Source of the DNA: Limosilactobacillus ingluviei DSM 15946
Lineage (GTDB): Bacteria > Bacillota > Bacilli > Lactobacillales > Lactobacillaceae
Length of the DNA: 38,523 nucleotides
NCBI RefSeq assembly: GCF_001435775.1
Contig: NZ_AZFK01000020.1
Location: forward strand, 1 to 38,523
Direction of reading: 5' to 3'
Part shown: in pieces, positions 1-7,230 of the stretch
Layout: the number at the start of each line of letters is the position of its first letter
Numbering within the stretch: the stretch's first letter is position 1
Notes under the pieces: model-generated
The model's database searches: none
The model's input: the letters and a program-made list of their open reading frames with translations, nothing else
What the model was told of the DNA's origin: nothing
Made by a program: the position numbers and the translations under genes

Positions 1-18
1 CACGTCACTGATGAGCAA

Positions 19-552
19 CTACTTTTTTTCTAACTTAAATTGACATTTCGGGAGTACAAAAACACATTCTACACGTGATCCATTAAACATAAATACATAA
101 GACATTTTTCGCACATAATTATAATTACGATTCATACCAGCAACGGCCCCGGCTATTACACCAACACCGCCAAGTAATAATCCACCAGCAACAGCTCCCG
201 GCAATGAATTATTTCCAGTTGATTCTTGGTGACCATCAATAATAGGAATTACACGAGATACACTGCTAATATTAACCTTTGTGCCGTACATACCGCCTTT
301 AAATATTCCTATCCATTGATTATCGTGATCAATATAAATATGTCCACCTCGAGGGAATGTAAAGTGGTCATGATATGACCAAGCTCCCTCCTTACACGAT
401 TGACGCAGTTCCCAATTTCTACTTCGCTCTTCATCACCTTCAGGATCAACTTTATCGATAATTTTAACAAAGAATATTACAACAGCTAGAATTCCCAGAA
501 ACCATAATAGCATCTTGTTTTGGTGAGCAAATTGCAAAACTACTTCTGTCAT
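19..552 (-). CDS. Putative membrane protein of the AT-rich island
   Basis: I do not recognise this gene. The 177-residue product has one clear N-terminal hydrophobic helix at about residues 14-33, a soluble middle part rich in aromatic and charged residues, and a glycine/alanine-rich hydrophobic stretch at about residues 119-140 that could be a second membrane segment. It starts right after the ParR-like gene. I chose the ATG at 552 because the SD-like GTAGGTG lies about 7 bases upstream; an in-frame GTG at 561 would abut the previous stop and is also possible. The AT-rich composition matches the ParR-like gene and differs from the rest of the window, so it is probably plasmid- or island-borne. 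Function unknown. Confidence 0.6.
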   Translation of the reverse strand: MTEVVLQFAHQNKMLLWFLGILAVVIFFVKIIDKVDPEGDEERSRNWELRQSCKEGAWSYHDHFTFPRGGHIYIDHDNQWIGIFKGGMYGTKVNISSVSRVIPIIDGHQESTGNNSLPGAVAGGLLLGGVGVIAGAVAGMNRNYNYVRKMSYVFMFNGSRVECVFVLPKCQFKLEKK

Positions 553-561
553 TTTAGGCAC

Positions 562-966
562 CTACTTATTATCTAAAATATCAGCGTCTGCAAGCATACT
601 TAAATTGAGTTTCGGGGCGCTATTATTCGCCTTCTTCTCTTTATTCTGCCTGCTATCGTCTGTCGTTTCTTCTTCAACTGAATCTACGTCTTCTTGCTTT
701 ACTTCTTCTGGTTGCTCTGACTTAGTTTCGTTAGAATCATTCATAGTCTGTTCATCAATATGACCACGTGAACCAGTACCGTACAATTTAAGGCTCACCT
801 TTTGTAGAGCTAGAAAGTAATCTTCGTAGCCGTATTGGTCGATCGCAAACTTAATCAACGCTTTAATCGAAGCGTTAAACGACGTCTGGTTTTTAACCCA
901 ATTATCTATATCGCTATCTTTAATATAGCGAATAGATCTTGTCTTTGACTCTTTTTGACCAGCCAT
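562..966 (-). CDS. ParR-like plasmid segregation DNA-binding protein
   Basis: This 134-residue protein has the layout of ParR adaptor proteins of plasmid type II (ParM-type) partition systems. Residues about 9-47 look like a ribbon-helix-helix DNA-binding unit: a basic strand (TRSIRYI) followed by helices containing DIDNWV and SIKALIKFAI. A long acidic, disordered linker (about 75-112) follows, and then a short conserved-looking C-terminal peptide, PKLNLSMLADADIL, of the kind that contacts the actin-like filament protein. In the family, ParR binds centromere repeats and couples them to ParM. Here no intact ParM gene lies upstream; only a broken frame is present. The family assignment is by architecture, not alignment. 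A CopG-like regulator is the alternative. Confidence 0.6.
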   Translation of the reverse strand: MAGQKESKTRSIRYIKDSDIDNWVKNQTSFNASIKALIKFAIDQYGYEDYFLALQKVSLKLYGTGSRGHIDEQTMNDSNETKSEQPEEVKQEDVDSVEEETTDDSRQNKEKKANNSAPKLNLSMLADADILDNK

Positions 967-977
967 ACTATCACCTC

Positions 978-1224
978 TTATTTATTGCCGCTAAGGTACT
1001 CATTCATCAGTTCAAGACCACGTTCATTACAATATGGCGCCGGTTCTGATGGAATAAAGATCACGTACTACCTGTTCAACACGTGATTTACGCTTCTGAC
1101 CGAGTGCACCTTGATCTGAATTCAAGTATTCTTGCAACTTAAACCGATTTTCAAAAAACATTTTCTTGGACTGGAGAGTACTAGTAATTAAATTAGTTAC
1201 CCCCACTATGGTATTCTTTAGCAA
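978..1224 (-). pseudogene. Frameshifted gene remnant upstream of the ParR-like gene
   Basis: Two overlapping minus-strand frames look like pieces of one decayed gene. The upstream frame (1027-1224) begins at a TTG with no SD sequence and carries EYLNSDQGALGQKRKS before ending at 1027. The downstream frame is open from 1067 to its stop at 978 and encodes a natural-looking tail, YCNERGLELMNEYLSGNK, that ends just before the ParR-like gene. A single-base shift between about 1030 and 1070 would join them. A parM gene would be expected in this position, but I cannot confirm that identity from so short a fragment. The region is AT-rich like its neighbours. Confidence 0.45.
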
Positions 1225-1384
1225 TTATAGTTTATTCTTAACTGCTAGCTAACTCATTATTAACAGATTCAATTACAAGTTAACTTTTAAACTTGGGTTA
1301 TCTCTAAATTTAACCTTAATAATTTTACAAAAAATACATTATCAAATCAATACATAAAATTAGCAGTTGTAACCATTTCTCGCG

Positions 1385-1468
1385 TCAAGCGCGCCTAAAT
1401 CTTCCGACCATGTTCAACGATGCTTGGTTTGCTTCCCGTCTTCCCCTCACTGATTGATTCTTCGTCAT
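1385..1468 (-). CDS. Possible 27-residue basic peptide
   Basis: An ATG at 1468 opens a 27-codon frame ending at a TGA (1385-1387). The product is rich in arginine and asparagine (it contains RGRREANQ and GRFRRA). A GAGGGTGA sequence about 6 bases upstream would serve as SD, but it forms the 3' arm of the adjacent hairpin, so translation could be structure-controlled. The frame is too short to be supported by coding statistics. It may instead be the remains of a longer gene. Listed only because the SD/hairpin arrangement is regular. Confidence 0.18.
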   Translation of the reverse strand: MTKNQSVRGRREANQASLNMVGRFRRA

Positions 1469-1474
1469 AAAATC

Positions 1475-1506
1475 ACCCTCAGAATTGCATTACCAACTCT
1501 GAGGGT
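1475..1506 (-). terminator. Hairpin, possible terminator of the 1535-2035 gene
   Basis: A perfect 9-bp inverted repeat ACCCTCAGA/TCTGAGGGT encloses a 14-base loop. On the minus strand it lies about 28 bases after the stop of the 166-residue gene. Only a short T run (GATTTTATG) follows, so termination may be weak. The same stem would hide the SD of the small downstream frame. Confidence 0.4.
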
Positions 1507-1534
1507 TCCCCTTACTATTACTTAATTTTTCCGC

Positions 1535-2035
1535 TTAAAACGGTGGCTCACTCCAGTCACACTCCCCACCAAAGACCTGTTGGTACAAAGCTTCCCATTC
1601 GTCGTCTTGGTACTGGGCTTGCAATTCAGCCAGCATTGCCGCCAGCTGCGAATCCTTTTTAGCTAGCTTTTCTTGGTGTTGCCACCACGTTACCAAGCGG
1701 GCCCGCCGTTGCATTTTGGCAACTAGTTGCCCCCGCTGTTGAATTTGTACCTGTCGTTGCGTCTCGGGCGTTGGAGTCAAAACGGCGTAGACCGGCTTAA
1801 TCTTAAAATCAAAGTCAGTCGCCTGCTTGGTTAGCTGTTCGGCAACTACCCCCAAGCGCAAGCGTTCTGCTTCCCCCTGGCTTTGCCACGGCACCACCAC
1901 CGGGGTGCCGATGGCCAGGGCTTCTTCTGTCGCATAGATCGGCATAAAGCCGTCCGGTGCCACTACGGGATCCTTTTCCGCCAGCAAGGCCGTAAACGTG
2001 GCCGCTGTCGTCAGTAAACGGACTTTAATCAACAT
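1535..2035 (-). CDS. Conserved-looking hypothetical protein, 166 residues
   Basis: I do not recognise a named family. The ATG at 2035 has a strong SD (AAAGGGGG) 8 bases upstream, and the codon use is GC-rich and host-like, so the gene is very probably real. Residues 1-70 suggest a small beta-barrel: a strand, a turn, then GTPVVVPW and GVVAEQL. This is vaguely reminiscent of the N-terminal DNA 3'-end-binding domain of PriA (compare GMRVIVPFG...GFVVA in the PriA of this window). Residues 85-150 are strongly helical, with many Gln, Arg, Lys and Trp residues and probable coiled-coil character, and the acidic/aromatic tail ends DWSEPPF. The upstream TGGTAAAAT looks like an extended -10 element, so it may be a single-gene transcript. 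The PriA resemblance is a guess. Confidence 0.75.
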   Translation of the reverse strand: MLIKVRLLTTAATFTALLAEKDPVVAPDGFMPIYATEEALAIGTPVVVPWQSQGEAERLRLGVVAEQLTKQATDFDFKIKPVYAVLTPTPETQRQVQIQQRGQLVAKMQRRARLVTWWQHQEKLAKKDSQLAAMLAELQAQYQDDEWEALYQQVFGGECDWSEPPF

Positions 2036-2148
2036 TCTTTTCGCCCCCTTTAGCTGTTATTTTACCATCTCAGAAATCGCTTTCCTATGCAAAAATACTG
2101 CGCAGCCCACCTGATGGTCACCATTAATTGCGCACCTGAGCTAATAAG

Positions 2149-2178
2149 TTGATAACTAGGCGCAGCTCATTGTTAAAT
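2149..2178 (+). promoter_or_regulatory. Candidate promoter for hpt
   Basis: TTGATA (2149-2154) and TTAAAT (2173-2178) are spaced by 18 bases, a fair sigma-A match. The -10 overlaps one arm of an inverted repeat, ATTGTTA (2169-2175) / TAACAAT (2192-2198). The implied leader to hpt would be about 200 bases. A weaker alternative -10 (TAAAAT at 2303-2308) lies nearer the gene. The choice is uncertain. Confidence 0.3.
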
Positions 2179-2341
2179 AGTCACGGTATGCTAACAATCT
2201 TAAAAGAGCAGTCAGGTCACCATCCAAGCCCAATAATTAACATTTTGCCGGGTCAGCCCCGGAAAAGTTGCGGTTTTTCTCCCCTTTTCACCTCGATTAT
2301 GTTAAAATCCAACTATCAAACAACGTAGTTACTTTAAAATC

Positions 2342-2358
2342 GTTCGGTTTTGCCGAAC
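2342..2358. promoter_or_regulatory. PurBox-like palindrome before hpt
   Basis: GTTCGG-TTTTG-CCGAAC is a perfect 6-bp inverted repeat ending 7 bases before the hpt SD (GGGAGGA, 2366-2372). The half-site and its A/T flank (AAAACCGAACGAT read on the minus strand) match the PurR target known from Bacillus and Lactococcus (AWWWCCGAACWWT) at all but one position. Classical PurBox pairs are about 16-17 bases apart, whereas these halves are separated by only 5, so it may act as a single operator or as an RNA hairpin near the ribosome site. Confidence 0.4.
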
Positions 2359-2384
2359 ATTATTTGGGAGGAACACCACTAATT

Positions 2385-2921
2385 ATGAATCCTGACATTG
2401 AAAAAATTTTATATGACCAAGCCCAAGTCGAAGCCCGGATCGATGCCCTGGCGGAAACGTTGACCCAGCGCTACCAAGACCAATTCCCGGTCGTCGTGCC
2501 GGTGATGACCGGGGCGATGATCTTTGCCTCGCTCCTGCTCCAACGGCTGGACTTCAAACTGAACATTGACTACGTCGACGTCTCCAGCTACGAAGACAAC
2601 GCCGCATCTTCGGGCCGGGTCCGCTTGTTGCGGGACCTCTCCCACGACGTGACCGACCGGCCGGTCTTGATCGTCGAAGACATCATCGATACCGGCCACA
2701 CCCTCAAATTCCTGGACCAACTCTTTGCCAGCCGGGGCGCCAAAAGCATTGCCACCTGCGCCCTCTTGGATAAACCTAGCCGCCGGGAAGTGGATGTGGA
2801 CGCGGCTTACATCGGCTTTGAAGTCCCGAATGAATTCATCGTCGGCTACGGGCTGGACTACAATGGTCTGTATCGCAACCTCCCCTACATCGGCGTCTTA
2901 AAACGGTCGATTTACGAATAG
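2385..2921 (+). CDS. hpt: Hypoxanthine (guanine) phosphoribosyltransferase
   Basis: This 178-residue cytosolic enzyme of purine salvage converts hypoxanthine or guanine plus PRPP to IMP or GMP. The PRPP-binding signature of type I phosphoribosyltransferases is clear at about residues 92-104 (VLIVEDIIDTGHT). The flexible-loop residues SSYEDN and the C-terminal purine-binding portion (FIVGYGLDYNGLYRNLPYIG) are also present. The ATG at 2385 was chosen over an upstream in-frame TTG at 2268 because GGGAGGA lies directly before it and MNPDIEKIL is a typical Hpt beginning. Length is normal for the family. It is not in the common tilS-hpt-ftsH cluster; it stands alone and convergent to the exopolysaccharide operon, with a shared terminator. 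A PurBox-like palindrome suggests purine control. Confidence 0.95.
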   Translation: MNPDIEKILYDQAQVEARIDALAETLTQRYQDQFPVVVPVMTGAMIFASLLLQRLDFKLNIDYVDVSSYEDNAASSGRVRLLRDLSHDVTDRPVLIVEDIIDTGHTLKFLDQLFASRGAKSIATCALLDKPSRREVDVDAAYIGFEVPNEFIVGYGLDYNGLYRNLPYIGVLKRSIYE

Positions 2922-2962
2922 AATAAGCTTAGCTTTTCGGCTAGAACTTAGAAAGCAACAAC

Positions 2963-3017
2963 AAAAAGCGTTAGAAATCACCGTTTCAGTCACGTGGTTT
3001 CTAACGCTTTTGAATTT
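2963..3017. terminator. Bidirectional terminator between hpt and the exopolysaccharide operon
   Basis: An inverted repeat of about 18 bp (2964-2981 with 2994-3011, one G-U pair) encloses a 12-base loop. The stem is followed by TTTTGAATTTTT on the plus strand and by a T5 run on the minus strand. It sits between convergent genes and can serve both. Confidence 0.85.
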
Positions 3018-3058
3018 TTAAGCCTTTTTTCCAGCTACTGTTTCAATTATTTAGTAAG

Positions 3059-3919
3059 TTAGACGTCGTATTGTATGACCCGTTGGGCCGCGGCGATAAA
3101 TTCACTGATGTTAGCAATTTTATCCGGATCGTATTCGACCACCCCAATTGAAATTTGGATCTCATACTCCCCGAGTTCCTCATCCGCTTGAAGCAGCTCC
3201 GTAACGCGTTGCTTAATTCGATCCATTGCACGCATGGCGCCCTCATAATCAGCAAAGAGCAGCACTGCCCACTGGGGAGTACCCCCAATTCCTTCGAGGC
3301 TATAGACAATATCATTATTGCGAAAGCTATCCGCCAAGATTTTTGACAAGCGTTTCACCAGATGGTGTTGTTGCTCGGTCGTCAGCAAGTTCATAATTTG
3401 GCGAAAATAACGAATCGAAATGATCCCAGTCGCCACCGGAATCGCAAAGCGCTTATGGGTTTCAATAAAGACTTCCGCATCCTGCCGATAGGAACGCATC
3501 GTCCGCAAATCCGTTTCGCTGTTATAACCAAGGCTGCGTGCATTGGCTTCCTTTAACCGCTGATTTTCGGCTTGCAAGTCGCGCAAGTTGTTGGTCATTA
3601 AATGTATCAAAACCGACCATAGCAAGGGCCAAAAAAGCCACCCAATTAACCACAAGTTGAGTTCTTGTCCTAACACCACGTCCGCGTATAATACATAGCT
3701 CCCCTGAACAAAGATAAACAGCAAATTAAAAATCAACCCGGCCAACAAGCCCACAAAATAAGTGACCAGCACTAAAAAACAAGTAATCGCCAGAAATACG
3801 CAATTTAAAATCATCAGATTAGCTGAAATCCCCACGAAGATGGCTGTCATGATTGAACAAGCTAATAACAAGATGATGTAAATATCAGCACTTAAACTAT
3901 GGTTTTTATCGTTGCTCAT
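3059..3919 (-). CDS. Membrane protein with degenerate GGDEF domain (PssE-like c-di-GMP receptor)
   Basis: The 286-residue protein has about four N-terminal membrane helices (residues 12-108), a short coiled coil (NNLRDLQAENQRLKEAN, 110-126) and a C-terminal GGDEF-fold domain (about 135-286; note DLRTM near its start and SIGVVEY near 257-263). The catalytic GGDEF motif is replaced by GGTPQW (212-217), so cyclase activity is unlikely. An RxxD motif, R200-N-N-D203, remains where the allosteric I-site of diguanylate cyclases sits, though with three extra residues before the GG. In Listeria, PssE has a degenerate GGDEF domain and acts as the c-di-GMP receptor for exopolysaccharide synthesis. The last-gene position here, overlapping the BcsB-like gene by 14 bases, fits that role. 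An SD (AAAGGG) lies 8 bases before the ATG. Confidence 0.85.
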   Translation of the reverse strand: MSNDKNHSLSADIYIILLLACSIMTAIFVGISANLMILNCVFLAITCFLVLVTYFVGLLAGLIFNLLFIFVQGSYVLYADVVLGQELNLWLIGWLFWPLLWSVLIHLMTNNLRDLQAENQRLKEANARSLGYNSETDLRTMRSYRQDAEVFIETHKRFAIPVATGIISIRYFRQIMNLLTTEQQHHLVKRLSKILADSFRNNDIVYSLEGIGGTPQWAVLLFADYEGAMRAMDRIKQRVTELLQADEELGEYEIQISIGVVEYDPDKIANISEFIAAAQRVIQYDV

Positions 3920-5975
3920 CCTTTTTACCCTTTCTCAGCAAATTGTTTTTCCACAAAATCATAAAAATCGCTGCGACTAGCAAAGCCATAAACAAGCTGG
4001 CAATCACTAGGTAGACGATCAACTTGGTGTTTTTGCGAATGGTTTGTTTCAGCGCTACGTGCTTGTTTAGTGTCGCGTGCTTTTTAAACCGGTAATTGTA
4101 GATATTATTGTCTTGATCGACCACGATCGTATCCCCACCGTGCTCAACGATCGTCTTTTGGTAATTGATTTGGGTTGAAGCTAGGTAGACATCCTTCGGT
4201 GTCATCCCCGTGACGACCAATAGTCCTCGCTTTGGATTGTAGGGGGAACGCAAAAGCTGGGCCGTGCCAATTGTCTTCCCGTAGTCTGATTCAATACTTA
4301 ATTTTTCGTTTGAAATAAAGTGGGTAAACCGCGCGTTAAAGCGGAAATACAATTGATCATTCAAGCGCTTGATCATTGCATTTTGTCCCGGGGTTCCCAA
4401 AACAATCACATTACTGTTCTTCAAGGTCGTGTGATCAGGTTGGTGTTGATAAAATTTAATTTGGCCCGTATTGCTCTTGGTATAAATCCCGATCAAATTA
4501 AAAAGATTGGACAAGGCTTCAAAATCATCAGTAGTCATGGTTTGGGGTCTGACCACTGCTAAATGATCGTAGGTATTATTTTTAATGAACAGACTCGGGT
4601 AATTGGAAAAAAGCAGCGTGTTCTTTTCCATCGCATGAACAAAGATTTTGGAAGTCGGATTAATCGCCGCCCACGGACTCTCGGTATTGTCTGATTTGGT
4701 AATTTGGCGTGGCTCTAGGTCAAAGGCGACCCGCACGGAAAAACCACTGCCGATCTTCAGGTTAGCAGGCAACTTAAAGGTCAGCTCATCATTATCGGCC
4801 CGCTCGGCCCTTAACTTGTAGCTGCCAATGTTGCGATTATTGATATAGACCGTTACCAACGAATTGTTAAAGTTCAAGTTTTTGGCGTACTTCAGGCTTA
4901 ACCGGACCTTGCTGCCATAGGCATTGCTTTGACTGGCTGGTAAAGCAACAAAGAAGGTTTCTTCATGGTGACCGCTCCCACTTAGGGTTACCCCTTGGGT
5001 AGTCAACTGGCGACTGCCATCATAGTGTAAACTGGACATATAAGTCGCTGTTTTGGCACTTACGTATTTTACCGGCTTTTTGGTCTCGGTCATCAACTCC
5101 GTATTCGCCATAAAGCGAGTCGCTTTTTGCAACATTTGATCATCCAGGGCCGTAATGATCAAGGTGTACTTATCTTTGGCATACACTAATTTCAGCCCGC
5201 CCCGGTGCTTTAACTTGGCTACTGAAAATTCGTGTTTGTAGCGTTTAGGAAGATGATCATACGTAGCAATTACGACCCGGTACGGAGCGGCTTTGACCCG
5301 CCCATCATTATCGGGCAAGATCCGGACTTGGTCCGTGTCCGTTGCAATTGTCCTGGTGACACCGGTCAAAGCATAGGTTGCAGCGGCCAATTCACCATCA
5401 CTAGGCTGCTTGGGCACGGCAATGACCGATTGCCCAAAAGAAATGGTGTCAGCCCCGGAAAAGTGATTATAAAAGGACTTTAAATTATAGTCAGGCTGCT
5501 TTAAATTATATTGAAAATTAACGTTTGAGGCTTGATAAAGGGTCAACCAGTTCGCCGGCGTTTGCACGCTAACAGCGCTTTTCCCCGCCTTATTTAAAAT
5601 TTGGCCGTAAATTTTGAGGTTGTTGGACCCCTTGATCAAATTGAGCGGAATGTCAATTGTCTTGGTTTGCACTCCGTCCTTTACTTCAGGCCGAAAAGAA
5701 TAAAATTTTACCCCGTTAATAGCCACCGTAATATCTGACGTTTGATCGTCAGCAATTTGTGAAACCTGGTAGCTTAAATTCAGCGAAGCCTTCTTCACGT
5801 CCCAATAATCAATTTTAGTAAAGTAGGTGTTGGCCGCGACCGATTTTCCCGATAAGGTTTGCGTGGTATTTTGAAAAGGCTGCGTATAGCTCTTTAAGTC
5901 ATCAGCGTTAGCTTGCCCGCCCCACGCACTCAGCAAGCTAAACGCGGTTAATATCATAATAAGTAATTTCTTCAC
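3906..5975 (-). CDS. BcsB-like exopolysaccharide synthase accessory protein (PssD-like)
   Basis: This 689-residue protein has a signal peptide (residues 1-24, ending QANA), a large extracellular all-beta region, and one C-terminal membrane helix (about 655-678) with a basic cytoplasmic tail (RKGKKDEQR). The layout is that of BcsB, the partner of the BcsA cellulose synthase, which pairs carbohydrate-binding and flavodoxin-like modules. Matching features are the repeated 'ITVAINGVKFYSF' and 'VTVYINNRNIGSYKL' jelly-roll strands and the segments ending GVTRTIATDTDQVRILPD and NVIVLGTPGQN. Proposed role: to guide the polymer away from the synthase at the outer membrane face. The GTG start at 5975 shares its first base with the last base of the glycosyltransferase stop and has AGAGG upstream, implying translational coupling. 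Confidence 0.85.
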   Translation of the reverse strand: MKKLLIMILTAFSLLSAWGGQANADDLKSYTQPFQNTTQTLSGKSVAANTYFTKIDYWDVKKASLNLSYQVSQIADDQTSDITVAINGVKFYSFRPEVKDGVQTKTIDIPLNLIKGSNNLKIYGQILNKAGKSAVSVQTPANWLTLYQASNVNFQYNLKQPDYNLKSFYNHFSGADTISFGQSVIAVPKQPSDGELAAATYALTGVTRTIATDTDQVRILPDNDGRVKAAPYRVVIATYDHLPKRYKHEFSVAKLKHRGGLKLVYAKDKYTLIITALDDQMLQKATRFMANTELMTETKKPVKYVSAKTATYMSSLHYDGSRQLTTQGVTLSGSGHHEETFFVALPASQSNAYGSKVRLSLKYAKNLNFNNSLVTVYINNRNIGSYKLRAERADNDELTFKLPANLKIGSGFSVRVAFDLEPRQITKSDNTESPWAAINPTSKIFVHAMEKNTLLFSNYPSLFIKNNTYDHLAVVRPQTMTTDDFEALSNLFNLIGIYTKSNTGQIKFYQHQPDHTTLKNSNVIVLGTPGQNAMIKRLNDQLYFRFNARFTHFISNEKLSIESDYGKTIGTAQLLRSPYNPKRGLLVVTGMTPKDVYLASTQINYQKTIVEHGGDTIVVDQDNNIYNYRFKKHATLNKHVALKQTIRKNTKLIVYLVIASLFMALLVAAIFMILWKNNLLRKGKKDEQR

Positions 5976-7222
5976 TATTCATACCTCTGTGTCTTATACC
6001 ATTTTGCTTTTTTATGAAAAATTTGTTCCTGCAGATACATCAGCATCCCGTAAAAGGCCACAGCCAACCACATTTGACTGTAGACCAAGTACATCACCAC
6101 GATCAGTAACAGGTTTGATAGCGTCATCTCCCCTTTTTCCGTGGTGATCGTGATAAAAGTTCCTAGAACAAATAAAACAATCGCAAAGAACCACAGCCAA
6201 TTACTAAAACCATTGATCGACGTATGGAGCAAGCCCGAGACCGACAGGATAAAGACAGTATCGGAAATTACCAATGACGTCATCAATAAAAAGTAGATTG
6301 ACAAAAAATACATTAAGTCAAATCGAATGGCCTTACTCTTGGGATCGCCCAGCAATTTCAGATTCTTTAAAATTACGTAGATATTTCCCTTCACCCACCG
6401 AGTTCGTTGATGAAACCAAACCAACAACGTTTGGGGTTCTTGTTCCCAAGTCACCGCAGCCGGTTGGAAATTAATATGATACCCCATCAAATACGTCCGA
6501 AAACTGATTTCCGTGTCCTCGGCCAAGGCTTTCACGTCCCAACCACCAATTTTTTCCAGTAAACTGCGACGAATCACAAAATTGGTGCCGGGAATCGTGC
6601 AAAGATTAAACAGCTGCTTGCGCCCAGCCTGGGCCATCCATTGGAAAGAGAGGGTTTCGATGTTGATAAAGCGGGTTAACAAGGTCGCATTTTTGTTCCG
6701 CGTCCTAAATTTACCAATTACCGCTCCCGCTTTGGGATCGGCCAACAATTCAGCTACTAAAATCCGTAACGCCGGTTTTTCCGGGGTGTTGTCAGCATCA
6801 TACACCGCAATGACTGACCCCTTCGCTGCTTGCAGCCCAATGTTTAAGGCGTTGGACTTCCCCTTTCCCCCGTTTGTTTGGTCCGTATTGATTACGGTTA
6901 ACTGGCGGTTAGGGGCCTTGGCTTGAAGCTCGGCCAATAGTGCCGCCGAATTATCCGAGGAATTATCATTAATGACGATAATTTCGTAGCGCTCAGATGG
7001 ATAATCCAAGGCTAGCAATGCCCTGACGGTCCGCACAATCACAATTCCTTCGTTATGCGCCGGCACCAGGATACTGACAAATGGCGGGACAGCAGGTAAG
7101 TGGGCGTGGACTTTCATCGTGAGGTATTTTACGTATCCCGCAAAGATCAATACGACGTTTACCGCTAAAATGGTCCAAATCGAAAAAATGCTGATAAATA
7201 ACAATAAATCGACTAGTGACAA
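5975..7222 (-). CDS. Processive family-2 glycosyltransferase (exopolysaccharide synthase, PssC/BcsA-like)
   Basis: The 415-residue product is the polymerising enzyme of the operon. It has an N-terminal membrane helix (about 5-29), a GT2 catalytic domain, and about four C-terminal helices (about 297-400) that would form the export channel. The D,D,D,QxxRW signature is complete: D86 (VINDNSSD), D142xD144 (YDADN), D236 (LAEDTE) and QRTRW at 272-276. The sequence resembles the poly-N-acetylglucosamine/mannosamine-type synthases (PgaC/IcaA/PssC) more than long cellulose synthases. It lacks a C-terminal PilZ domain, so c-di-GMP control would have to come through another subunit, most likely the degenerate GGDEF protein encoded two genes on. 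It starts with TTG at 7222 behind AGGAAG. The sugar made cannot be read from the sequence. Confidence 0.9.
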   Translation of the reverse strand: MSLVDLLLFISIFSIWTILAVNVVLIFAGYVKYLTMKVHAHLPAVPPFVSILVPAHNEGIVIVRTVRALLALDYPSERYEIIVINDNSSDNSAALLAELQAKAPNRQLTVINTDQTNGGKGKSNALNIGLQAAKGSVIAVYDADNTPEKPALRILVAELLADPKAGAVIGKFRTRNKNATLLTRFINIETLSFQWMAQAGRKQLFNLCTIPGTNFVIRRSLLEKIGGWDVKALAEDTEISFRTYLMGYHINFQPAAVTWEQEPQTLLVWFHQRTRWVKGNIYVILKNLKLLGDPKSKAIRFDLMYFLSIYFLLMTSLVISDTVFILSVSGLLHTSINGFSNWLWFFAIVLFVLGTFITITTEKGEMTLSNLLLIVVMYLVYSQMWLAVAFYGMLMYLQEQIFHKKAKWYKTQRYE

Positions 7223-7230
7223 TTTTCTTC

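Larger units (their letters stand above)
1225..1534. other. AT-rich gene-poor junction between island and host DNA
   Basis: No long coding region is visible here. The segment from about 1230 to 1370 is very AT-rich. From about 1380 the composition moves towards that of the host genes. The stretch contains a 27-codon reading frame (1385-1468) and a hairpin (1475-1506), described separately. It is the likely boundary between acquired DNA on the left and the resident chromosome on the right. I saw no convincing terminal inverted repeat or attachment-site duplication. Confidence 0.4.

Noticed and set aside
2113-2225. Repeated GGTCACCAT words upstream of hpt
   Set aside because: Two copies about 100 bases apart in different contexts, with no symmetry to each other or to the promoter; likely chance.
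3059-3919. Active diguanylate cyclase
   Set aside because: The GGDEF catalytic motif reads GGTPQW, which lacks the acidic residues needed for catalysis, so a receptor role is preferred.
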